DNA of 64,000 nt from Eubacterium sp. (GTDB lineage Bacteria > Bacillota > Clostridia > Oscillospirales > Acutalibacteraceae). Under the pieces are notes generated by a model. The model saw only the letters and a program-made list of their open reading frames with translations. It did no database searches and had not been told where the DNA came from. The position numbers were made by a program, and so were the translations under genes. The stretch lies in NCBI GenBank assembly GCA_017463985.1, contig JAFUEH010000025.1, positions 62,001 to 126,000 of the forward strand, read 5' to 3'. Below, piece by piece: positions 16,738 to 25,300 of the stretch (positions within the stretch are counted from its first letter, which is position 1; each line of letters begins with the position of its first letter).

Positions 16738-17654
16738 AGCTGATGATCAACGGTGTCGATATTTTTGAGCAGGTGTCAGTCCGCTACTGCATACACGAAA
16801 TGTATGCAGAAAAGCGGGCCGACAGTCTGACGATAAGGCTCAACGATCCGGACGGCAACTGGAGCAAGTGGAACCCTGAGCCCGGCAGCGAGATCTCGTT
16901 CGAGAACGGAGCAGCAAAAACGGGCAAAATGTTCATACACTCAACAAAGCCGGAAAACGGCGGCTATACGATCAGAGCCTTATCAATGCCGACAACAGGA
17001 CAAACAAGAAGGAGCAAGTCGTGGGCCGGCGTCCACTTCCTTCAAATCGCGAACGAAATCGCAAAACGGCACAAGCTGGACTTCGAGAACTACGGCTGCA
17101 AGGATCACCTGTACCAGTATATCGCGCAGGAGAACGAGACAGACTTCGCGTTCTTTTGTCGTCTCTGTATGTTTGAGGGCTGTCAGATGCTTATCTTCGA
17201 CGGCAAGCTGATCGCATACGACGAAGCGTACATCGAAAAGCAAGCACCGGCCGAGACTCTCGAAATCGGAGATGACGGTGTGTTTGCATACGAGGACAGA
17301 AGCGACAGAGCGTACGGAGTGGCAACGGTAGCAAGCGGAAAGATCTCCGGAACCTTCAGAGCGCCGGGAGGAGCTCCCGACAGAGTTCTGAAGCCGGAGA
17401 CCGGGATCAAGGTCACAAGCAACGCAGAGGCCGCACGCTTCGCGCGTGGGATCCTGCGAGACGCGAACAAAAACCTCGTGACCGGTAGCTTCGCAAAAGC
17501 GCTGATGCCGGGATATGCAGCCGCGAGCCTGATCAGACTCAAAACCAAAAAGGCAGAGGGCTGGAACGGCGAGTTCTTCGTGACAATGGTCAGACACGAC
17601 CACGTCGGCAACAAATCAACAATTTACATCAGGAAACCACTGGAGGGATACTAA
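16734..17654 (+). CDS. Baseplate hub protein (gpD family)
   Basis: A 306-residue protein of the P2 late-control gpD/T4 gp27-like family. It forms the trimeric hub that links the tail tube to the spike. The DSLTIRLNDPDGNWSKW stretch near residues 25-45 and the repeating beta-rich core, with AEGWNGEFFVTMVRHDH near the end, are typical. Start at ATG 16734 overlaps the stop of the LysM gene (ATGA) and no separate ribosome site is needed. Its stop overlaps the next ATG (TAATG), so hub and spike are translated together. Confidence 0.88.
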   Translation: MKLMINGVDIFEQVSVRYCIHEMYAEKRADSLTIRLNDPDGNWSKWNPEPGSEISFENGAAKTGKMFIHSTKPENGGYTIRALSMPTTGQTRRSKSWAGVHFLQIANEIAKRHKLDFENYGCKDHLYQYIAQENETDFAFFCRLCMFEGCQMLIFDGKLIAYDEAYIEKQAPAETLEIGDDGVFAYEDRSDRAYGVATVASGKISGTFRAPGGAPDRVLKPETGIKVTSNAEAARFARGILRDANKNLVTGSFAKALMPGYAAASLIRLKTKKAEGWNGEFFVTMVRHDHVGNKSTIYIRKPLEGY

Positions 17655-17998
17655 TGGCCGGACAAATTGACAAGGGAAAAATCACAAGCATCGACGGAAA
17701 CGTCGCCAGAGTGGTGCCATGCAACGAGCCGGGACTCGTCTCCGCTTCGGTGGTTATTCCGTGGCACTTGAGAGGTACCTCCGGGAACTTATCAAAAGGC
17801 ACCGAAGTGGTCTACGCTCTTTTTGAGGATCAGACTGGCATCCTGCTCGGCAGAGCAGACGGAAACTGGGGCAACTTTGTCCCGGAACTCAGTGTCGAAA
17901 CTCTGAGAGCGTCGTCCGTTACAGCTTCAGGCGTAAGCCTTGCAGCACACAGCCATTCGGTAACGGAGGGAGCAACTCAAACGGGCAACCCGACATAA
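17654..17998 (+). CDS. Baseplate spike/assembly protein (gpV-like)
   Basis: A 114-residue protein with an OB-fold-like start (GKITSIDGNVARVVP, EVVYALFEDQTGILLGRADG) as in the gpV/gp5 N-terminal domain of contractile tails, and an end with HSHSV, a short His-containing repeat typical of spike tips that bind metal. Much shorter than P2 gpV (211 residues), so it is either a minimal spike or relies on another tip protein. It sits directly after the hub gene. Confidence 0.72.
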   Translation: MAGQIDKGKITSIDGNVARVVPCNEPGLVSASVVIPWHLRGTSGNLSKGTEVVYALFEDQTGILLGRADGNWGNFVPELSVETLRASSVTASGVSLAAHSHSVTEGATQTGNPT

Positions 17999-18011
17999 GG
18001 AGGCGATCAAC

Positions 18012-18689
18012 ATGGCAGTCATGGCCCAATGGCGAGACATGACGTTCGAGGTGTCAACCAACAAAGTGAACGCCGTGGAGGATCTCAGCTTTAGCTATGA
18101 ACAGATCGCAGATAATAACAAAGACGCCGAAGGAACCCCAAAGACGAACCAGAGAGGGACGAACCTGTTCCCACTCTCGTGCTCGGTGACGCTGCACTCA
18201 GCTGCCGGCATAAACGTCCGTGCGGAGATCTCCAAGTGGCAGAAGCTCGTCACAAAGACGGGCTATTTTTATTTGCAAGGGAAAAAGCTCGGCCCGGTAG
18301 TCCAACTTCGCAAGGTGTCAGTCAGTGGCATCATGCTGGACGACCTCGGCCGCATGCGTGTGGCAAAGCTGTCGTTGACCTTCAAGGAATACGACAAAAA
18401 GACCACGTCGGTGATCGACACCTCAGCGCTAAAGGTCGGAGCCAAAAAATCACAAAAGGCAGAAAAAAAACCAAGCAACAAGCAGGCCGCGAAGTCTAAA
18501 AAGCAGACGATCAAGGTCGGCTCCATGGTTAAACTCACCGGCAAGAAATACGCAACCGGTCAAACCATCCCGGACTGGGTAAAGAAAAAGAGCCACAAGG
18601 TCAGCCAAATCAAAGGCGAGAAGGCCCTGCTCGGCTCGCCAAACGGGATATGCAGCTGGGCGTATCTTAACGAGCTAACGCTCGTCTGA
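18012..18689 (+). CDS. gpU-like tail protein fused to an SH3-like wall-binding module
   Basis: A 225-residue protein. Residues 1-135 have the P2 gpU-like layout (WRDMTFEVSTNKVNAVEDLS, GKKLGPVVQLRKVSVSG), a small baseplate/tail-tip protein. A Lys/Ala-rich linker (about 140-165) leads to a C-terminal beta-rich module (KVGSMVKLTGKKYATGQT, then GICSWAYLNELTLV) of the SH3-like kind often found at the ends of Clostridia phage lysins. The fusion suggests the baseplate itself can hold peptidoglycan or another wall polymer. Behind a good AAGGAGG site. Domain calls are from pattern, not from a search. Confidence 0.68.
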   Translation: MAVMAQWRDMTFEVSTNKVNAVEDLSFSYEQIADNNKDAEGTPKTNQRGTNLFPLSCSVTLHSAAGINVRAEISKWQKLVTKTGYFYLQGKKLGPVVQLRKVSVSGIMLDDLGRMRVAKLSLTFKEYDKKTTSVIDTSALKVGAKKSQKAEKKPSNKQAAKSKKQTIKVGSMVKLTGKKYATGQTIPDWVKKKSHKVSQIKGEKALLGSPNGICSWAYLNELTLV

Positions 18690-18704
18690 CATAGGAGGTG
18701 CAGC

Positions 18705-19007
18705 ATGAAAGCAAGCGGAAACGGAAACCCGGAACAGTGCGCGGTCAACCTCCTGCTCATAAGCAGAGGCGAAGTGCCATACGACAGGATCAAAGGGCGC
18801 GACGTCGCACTGGTAGACATGCCGGCATCAACAGCAACCGGCGCAGCTGAAGCTGACGCGGAGTGGCTGCTTGAAACCTATGAGCCACGCATGAAGGTCG
18901 AAGGCGTAGACCTTCAGGGAACTCTCGCAAACGTCGGAGAGTTCGGCATAAACGCCAACATATCAGCAAGGAAGGAGGAGACTGAAGCATGGAACTCGAA
19001 TTTGTAA
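18705..19007 (+). CDS. Baseplate wedge protein (gpW/gp25-like)
   Basis: A 100-residue protein between gpU-like and gpJ genes. The N-terminal part is short of the classic lysozyme-like gp25 signature, but length, position and the ILLISRGEVPYDR-like segment (NLLLISRGEVPYDR here) followed by two helices and a strand match DUF2634/gp25-type wedge proteins of Clostridia myophages. It overlaps the gpJ gene by 19 bases. Wedge proteins form the baseplate ring with gpJ and gpI. Confidence 0.7.
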   Translation: MKASGNGNPEQCAVNLLLISRGEVPYDRIKGRDVALVDMPASTATGAAEADAEWLLETYEPRMKVEGVDLQGTLANVGEFGINANISARKEETEAWNSNL

Positions 19008-20113
19008 ACACTGACAGCTCCGAGATATATGACACAATCATCACCGAGCTGGAAAACGGTGTAGCGGAACCGCTTTACCCGGGCGACGAGCGCAGGATCT
19101 TCGGCGAGGCTATGGTGCCTCTTTTTGTAGCGCTTTACAGCAGCGTGAACGACGCGTGCCGTCAGAAGATGCTGAGATACGCAAGAGGCGAAGTTCTTGA
19201 CGCCATCGGAGAGAACAGAGGCCTCACGCGTGATATGCCCGAACAGGCAAAGACGACACTCAGGTTCAGCCTGACAAACGCGATCAGCTCAAACATCACG
19301 ATCCCGGCAGGGACTAAAGTGACGAGCGACTTCGAGCGCTACTTCTCCACTGACATCACGGTCGTGCTGGCTGCCGGCAGTGCTCACGTAGACGTACCCG
19401 CGACAGCTGTCGAGGGAGGCGTGAACTATAACAACATACCGGCGGGAGCGATCAACATCATGGTCGACCTCCTCGCCTACATCGACTTCGTGGAAAATTT
19501 AACACCAACAGCCGGAGGCAACAACGAAGAAAGCGATGAAGCCTTCCGCGAACGTATAAGAAACGCAACCAACAAGATCACAACCGCAGGGCCTTCGGCA
19601 TCGTACAAATACTGGGCGATGCAGGCAGATCCAACAGTGGCCGACGCTGTTGTCGAGTCTCCTGAAGCGTGCGAGGTAGTGATCACTCCGATTTTATACG
19701 GCGGCGAAATTCCGGGCGCAGACATACTCGAAAAAGTCGAGAGAGCCGTCACAGCTCCGGACGTCAGACCTCTGACAGACAAGGTGACGGTGCAACCACC
19801 GACGACGACAGAGTACGACATCGAGCTCACATACTACACGACACCGGAAAACGAGTCGGAGTGTGTGAGAGCAGTCGAAGGATCTGGCGGCGCAATAGAC
19901 CAGTACATATACTGGCAGGGCTCTGCTCTGAACAGAGACATCAACCCCGACCGCTTGAGGAGGCTCATCCTCAGACCGGAAGGAGACGTTGAAGGGCTCG
20001 TAGGCGCCGATCGTGTAATCGTAATGAAGCCGGAATACACGGAACTCAACAGGACAACCGTGGCAAAATTCTCGGGCAATATATCGGTGCAGCACGTTGT
20101 AAAGGAGGAGTAA
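18989..20113 (+). CDS. Baseplate protein J (gp47 family)
   Basis: A 374-residue protein with the Baseplate_J layout: a helical start, the ARGEVLDAIGENRGL segment, and the SDEAFRERIRNATNKITTAGP region followed by VADAVVESPE and ITPILYGGEIPG. It builds the wedge arms around the hub that trigger sheath contraction. The start at 18989 uses AAGGAGG inside the previous gene. Followed after 3 bases by gpI. Confidence 0.93.
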   Translation: MELEFVNTDSSEIYDTIITELENGVAEPLYPGDERRIFGEAMVPLFVALYSSVNDACRQKMLRYARGEVLDAIGENRGLTRDMPEQAKTTLRFSLTNAISSNITIPAGTKVTSDFERYFSTDITVVLAAGSAHVDVPATAVEGGVNYNNIPAGAINIMVDLLAYIDFVENLTPTAGGNNEESDEAFRERIRNATNKITTAGPSASYKYWAMQADPTVADAVVESPEACEVVITPILYGGEIPGADILEKVERAVTAPDVRPLTDKVTVQPPTTTEYDIELTYYTTPENESECVRAVEGSGGAIDQYIYWQGSALNRDINPDRLRRLILRPEGDVEGLVGADRVIVMKPEYTELNRTTVAKFSGNISVQHVVKEE

Positions 20114-20116
20114 GGC

Positions 20117-20761
20117 ATGGGCATGAAACTCCAGAACGCTGACATCCTTCAGCTCCTCCCCCAGTTCATGAGAGACGACGCCGCCGTTCAGGCTCTTGCT
20201 TCAGCTGTCAACAAGCTGATCAGTGAACCGGGCGGCAAAGTGTTCCACCTGCGAGAGTGGGATCAGATCGATACACTCAGCAGCGAAGAACTCGACGAGC
20301 TCGCGTGGGAAATGAGCATAGAGTGGTATGACACAGGCATGGATCTCGAAAACAAGCGCGCAATGATCAAGGCGGCCACGCTTCTGAAGGAAAAGTCCGG
20401 AACGAAGTGGGCCGTCATTGAAGCGGTCAAAAACGGGTACGGCTCGGAACCGGAGATCTCCGAGTGGTTCGAGTATGAAGGCGATCCGGGACACTTCAAG
20501 GCAAAGATCAACGCGTCGAAGGGCTTCGACTTCTCGAAGGTTCTCGCTGCGATCGAATACGTCAAGAGGGCGAGCGCTCACCTTGACGAGATCGAAATGG
20601 AGACGACGGAGAAGATGGAGATCTTTGTGGGCTTCTCGACGGTAGTGATCAACGAATACCGCACAGCCATGACGAAGGAGGACTTCACAGCCTTCGAGTG
20701 GCTCGTGGACGAGTCGAGCGACACCCTCATGGACGAGCTCGGCGCCGTCATTATCGAATAA
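20117..20761 (+). CDS. Tail protein I (baseplate)
   Basis: A 214-residue P2 gpI-family protein: LLPQFMRDDAAVQALASAV, DTLSSEELDELAWEMSIEWYD and the following RAMIKAATLLKEKSGTKWAV are hallmark stretches. It links the gpJ wedge to the tail fibre. It lies directly after gpJ and 14 bases before the fibre gene, the order found in P2 (J-I-H). AAAGGAGG at 20101 places the start at ATG 20117. Confidence 0.92.
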   Translation: MGMKLQNADILQLLPQFMRDDAAVQALASAVNKLISEPGGKVFHLREWDQIDTLSSEELDELAWEMSIEWYDTGMDLENKRAMIKAATLLKEKSGTKWAVIEAVKNGYGSEPEISEWFEYEGDPGHFKAKINASKGFDFSKVLAAIEYVKRASAHLDEIEMETTEKMEIFVGFSTVVINEYRTAMTKEDFTAFEWLVDESSDTLMDELGAVIIE

Positions 20762-20775
20762 GAAAGGAGACGACA

Positions 20776-22302
20776 ATGTTCTTCCCTAAATTAACACTAA
20801 CAGATGCCGGCCGCGCTCTAATCGTGAAAGGTATGGCCGGCGAGACAATAACCTTCACGAAACTCGCACTCGGAAACGGGCAAAGCCCGGCAAACATCAA
20901 ACAGCTGACGGCGCTGGTCAACAACATGGCAGACATGCAAATCACCAGCATCGAGATCGGCGATGGCTGCGCAGAGCTCGAGGGTAGCTTTGACAATGGA
21001 ACGCTAAACAACAGCTTCTACGCGACAGAGTTCGGCGTGTTTGCAGAGGATCCTGATGCGGGCGAAATTCTTTACGCGTACGCAAACGCAGGAGACGACG
21101 CCACACTCATCCCCGCATACAGCACAAACTCGTTCGAGCTCACCACATTCAAGCTGGTGGTCGTTGTAGGAGATGCAGAGCACGTGACGGCAGTGATCGG
21201 AGAATACTCAGGGTATACGACGAAGGAGGAGTTTGACGCTCATGTTCATGATACCGACAACCCTCACGGCGTAACGAAAGAGCACGTCGGACTCGGAGAG
21301 GTTCCGAACGTGTCAACGAATAACCAGACGCCGACCTTCGCACCGCTCACGCCTGCACAAATAGAGGACGCGACGCAGATCCCTCTCGAGAACATCGCAA
21401 ACGGCGACACGCTTGGCGTAATGCTCGGAAAGATCAGAAACGTGATCTCCAGAGTGTTCCATCACTTCAATGCAACAAACCCGCACAACATAACGACAAC
21501 GACGATCGGAGCAGCTGCGAACGTTCACAAGCACACAGCGTCCGACATCACAAGCCTGTCGTCGTTCTTGACCAGCCTGATCAACGGTCAGCACATCATA
21601 CTGAGCAACACAAAATACCTGTACGGTAAAGACTCAAAAGGAGGAAGCCACAGGCTCGCAGGCATCGGAGGCGACGGACAGGTGTGGTTCGGAACAGAAC
21701 CGGGCGACAACGTCAACGGGCAGTACACTCACCTCCACAGCGCTGGACCGATCTGTATCAGAACATACAACCCGAACGGCAAGGAGTACAGATATCTCTG
21801 CGGTGACACCAACGGCAACTGGTACCCGTCAGGAGGAACGAACCGCCAGACGTTCGGAAAAAGTGGAAACCGCTGGTCAACGGTTTACTGTCAGCATCTC
21901 AACGAGTCGTCAGACGCCAAGAAGAAAGACGTCATCGGCGATATTGAAAAAGCTGAAGAACTGATCCGCGGCCTTCGTCCTATCGGCTACAACTGGAAAG
22001 ACGACGAGGACGGTCGCTATCAGATGGGCTTCTCCGCGCAGGAAGTGTTCGAGCTCATGCAGAGCCTCGGCATCAAAGGCGCCGGACTGTATCAAGCGGG
22101 CCGTGCGGTCACTTTAGACCACGACTCTCTCGAGGTCGGAGAGGAAAACCTCAGCGACGAGCAGATCCGCGAGTCTGACGACAGAGATCTCGACTGGGGC
22201 CTCGATTATTCTCAGTTCATCGCTCCGCTTGTGGCTGTCGTACAGTCTCAGGACGCAAGGATCAAGGAACTCGAGAACATCATCAAAGCAAAGGAGGACT
22301 AA
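20776..22302 (+). CDS. Tail fibre with S74 endosialidase-type chaperone
   Basis: A 508-residue fibre. Start ATG 20776 follows AAAGGAG. Residues 1-150 (FFPKLTLTDAGRALIVKGMA, GNGQSPANIKQ) are the P2 gpH/DUF3751-type fibre base that attaches to gpI. A shaft with HVHDTDNPHGVTKEHVGLG follows, a motif common in fibre shafts. The end, from about residue 375 (SSDAKKKDVIGDI, RGLRPIGYN, QMGFSAQEV), is the intramolecular chaperone of the S74 family, which trimerises the fibre and then cuts itself off using the Ser/Lys of the SDAKKK segment. It stands just before the variable adhesin, so the virion may carry two types of receptor-binding protein. Confidence 0.9.
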   Translation: MFFPKLTLTDAGRALIVKGMAGETITFTKLALGNGQSPANIKQLTALVNNMADMQITSIEIGDGCAELEGSFDNGTLNNSFYATEFGVFAEDPDAGEILYAYANAGDDATLIPAYSTNSFELTTFKLVVVVGDAEHVTAVIGEYSGYTTKEEFDAHVHDTDNPHGVTKEHVGLGEVPNVSTNNQTPTFAPLTPAQIEDATQIPLENIANGDTLGVMLGKIRNVISRVFHHFNATNPHNITTTTIGAAANVHKHTASDITSLSSFLTSLINGQHIILSNTKYLYGKDSKGGSHRLAGIGGDGQVWFGTEPGDNVNGQYTHLHSAGPICIRTYNPNGKEYRYLCGDTNGNWYPSGGTNRQTFGKSGNRWSTVYCQHLNESSDAKKKDVIGDIEKAEELIRGLRPIGYNWKDDEDGRYQMGFSAQEVFELMQSLGIKGAGLYQAGRAVTLDHDSLEVGEENLSDEQIRESDDRDLDWGLDYSQFIAPLVAVVQSQDARIKELENIIKAKED

Positions 22303-22305
22303 GCC

Positions 22306-25300
22306 GTGGCTGGTGGACTTATTAAAATAACAGAAAAAACGATAGCAAGTGAAGCGTCAGCAGACGCTCACGTGCTTCTCACTCAACCGGAAATCATAAC
22401 AGAGGGAGAGGATCCGGTTGAAGCGCTGAGGCGTGTGCCTCTCACTGCACTCGCTAACAGGATCGCGCAGCTTCTCTCCCTCGGCGACACCTACGTCTCG
22501 ATCGCTTCGCTTCGGGAAATGTACCCGACGCTGATCAAAGACATTGAACAGGTGGACGAAGGCATCCGTGTGACGTTCTGGGACGAAGCCGAGACAACCA
22601 TCACGGTCGCAGCGAGCGGAGGCCTCGCCTTCGACGGCGGCTATGTAGACGACAACGGGTACCTGCACTTGACGCAGGACGGACTCGACATCGACGGCTT
22701 CGATCCGTTCTTCGTAGGAAACGGAGGAGGAGGCGGCTCAAGCAGCGGCTCAAGGCTCACCTTCTCCATGACAAGTGACACGAGCTTCTCGGTAGCAGAC
22801 ACGTCTGGCGTGGCGACTTTGTCGTTCGCGTTCCAGTCTGTTGATGCTTCTTCTGGAGTAAGCACCGGCAACGGTACGCTGAAGATCTACGTCGGAGGAA
22901 CGCTGAAGCGCAGTATGACAGTGCAGCAGGGCAACAGCTCGATCAACGTGTTCGACTATCTGAACACGGGTGCCAACACCGTCAAACTCACACTGATCGA
23001 CAGCTACGGAGCGACAGCAACGCGTACATGCTATATCAACCGCGAAGCGCTGACGCTTAGCTGGAACCTTGAACCGACGCTGAAGAACAGCGGGATCCTG
23101 AGCGTAAACATGACGCCAACGGGCACAGGTTCAAAGACCGTCGTCCTGAAGGTAGACGGCAACGTGTACTCGAGCGACACGGTGACAAGTTCCGGCAGAA
23201 GGATCTCAAAGAGCGTGACAGGCCTCACACATGGCGGTCATATCATCGAGGCATACTGCTCCGTTGATATTGACGGCACAACGCTGACGACAGAAATGCT
23301 CACGGCAGCAGTTGCACAAATCGAGGAGGAAAACAGCACGCCGGTGATCGCCTGCAACTACACAGACGCTCACGCGACTCAGTACACGACGATCGAACTC
23401 GAGCACAGAGTCATTGATCCGAGGAACAACCCGGCAGACGTCGAGTACGTCGTCAAGTCAGGCACAACAGTGATCAACTCGGCAGAGGCAACCGTTGACC
23501 AAAGCGGACAGATCTGGAGCTTCAGACCTACTCAGGCCGGCACCATAACGCTCGAAATCGTGTGCGGTTCTTCAAGGTGGACTCACAACGTAATCGTCGA
23601 CGCGCTCGAGGTTCCGGTGTCTGAAGCCACGGAGAACCTCGCCCTCAAGTTCGATCCTTCTGCCATCAATACGCTTGACGGTTGGAACTACGAAGGCGCG
23701 ACACTCACCATGTCCGAGAGGTTCGACACTATCAACGGCGGCCTCAAGACTGACAGAGACGGAGCTCGCGGCCTTCTTGTCATGAAAGGCGACAGGGCGA
23801 CGATAAACTTCAACGCGTTCGGAGACGATGCTCGAAAAACCGGCAAGGAGATCAAGATCATTTACAAGGTCGAGAACTGCTCCGACTTTAATGCGACAGC
23901 AGTGAGCTGCTTCAGCGATGGCATCGGCTTGCAGCTTAAAGCAAACGCTTGCATCTGTAAGAGTGAACAGTCAACGCTTGAGATGCAGACCTGCGAGGGT
24001 ATGCGCACAGAGCTCGACCTCAACATCGAGCCCGACAGTGCCAACAGGATCATGGCCTTCTGGGAGGAGGGCTCACACGCCAAGGGCGACACATACGCAG
24101 AGTCCGACAACTACATGCAGGCCAACCCGGTCGGCATCACGATCGGTTCGGACGACTGCAACGTCTGGATCTATCTCGTAAGGTGCTACACGACAGACCT
24201 AACAGACACAGAGCTGAAGGCGAACTTCGTGGCAGACGGCAAAGACGGCGAGGAAATCACAAACAGACACAGAGCGTCCCAGATCTACGACAGCAACGGC
24301 AACATAGATCCGGAACGTTGCGCAGAGATATGCCCGGACGCTCACGTCATGACGTTCCACGCGCCCAGTATATCGACTTCAAAAGAAAACAAGGTCAGAG
24401 GCTACCTGACGCACAAATTCGTCTCAGGAGGTCCTGAACATACGTGGACAGCGTCAGAAGTGAACGACAAGGTTCAGGGCACAAGCTCCGCGGCCTACGT
24501 TCTTGCAGGTCTGAACCACGACTTCGAGATCGTAAGCGGCATCACGCTCGAGGACGAGACGGTGATCGACAAATATGCCATGACACCAAACTCGATCCCG
24601 GTCAACTATTTCAACTTCAAGCTGAACGTCGCGAGCTCGGAAAACGTCAACAACATCGTGCTGAGTGAGTGGTACAACAGGTTCCAGAAATACAAGAGAC
24701 CGGCAAGGCTCGCAGATCCGAGGATCCGCGACTGTATCGAGGGCCACATGGCGCTCCTGTTTTATCACAACACCGGATCGGCTCCGGTACAGGCTGGTGC
24801 CACAATAGTTCAGCCGAACGAGACGATCCTCTACGGCATCGGAACGCTCAACAATTCAAAGAAAAACCTCGAAGTGTTTGGACAGACGGACGAGTGGGAC
24901 GACGACATGATCGTTATCGAAACACTGAACAACACAAGCGATCAGGCGAGATTTAAGAGTGACGACCTCACAGGAGAGACATGGGACAAAAACGGCAACT
25001 ATGAGTTCAGATACCTGTCTGAAACAATGACGAAAGCCGAAGCCGCTGCACTCTGGCAGCAGGCCCTCTCTTTTGTCGTATCTTGTGATCCAGAGCAGGC
25101 AACGAACAGAGCGCTCTCAGAGCCGGCGACGTATGGAGACGAGACCTACAACCTCGACACAAGAGCGTACAGGCTCGCAAAATTCAAAGCAGAGGCCGGG
25201 AACTACTTCGTCCTTGACTCTCTTGACTACCACTACTTGTTCACGCTCGTGCTCTGCCTTCCTGACAACAGAGCAAAGAACACCTTCTGGGGATGGTCGA

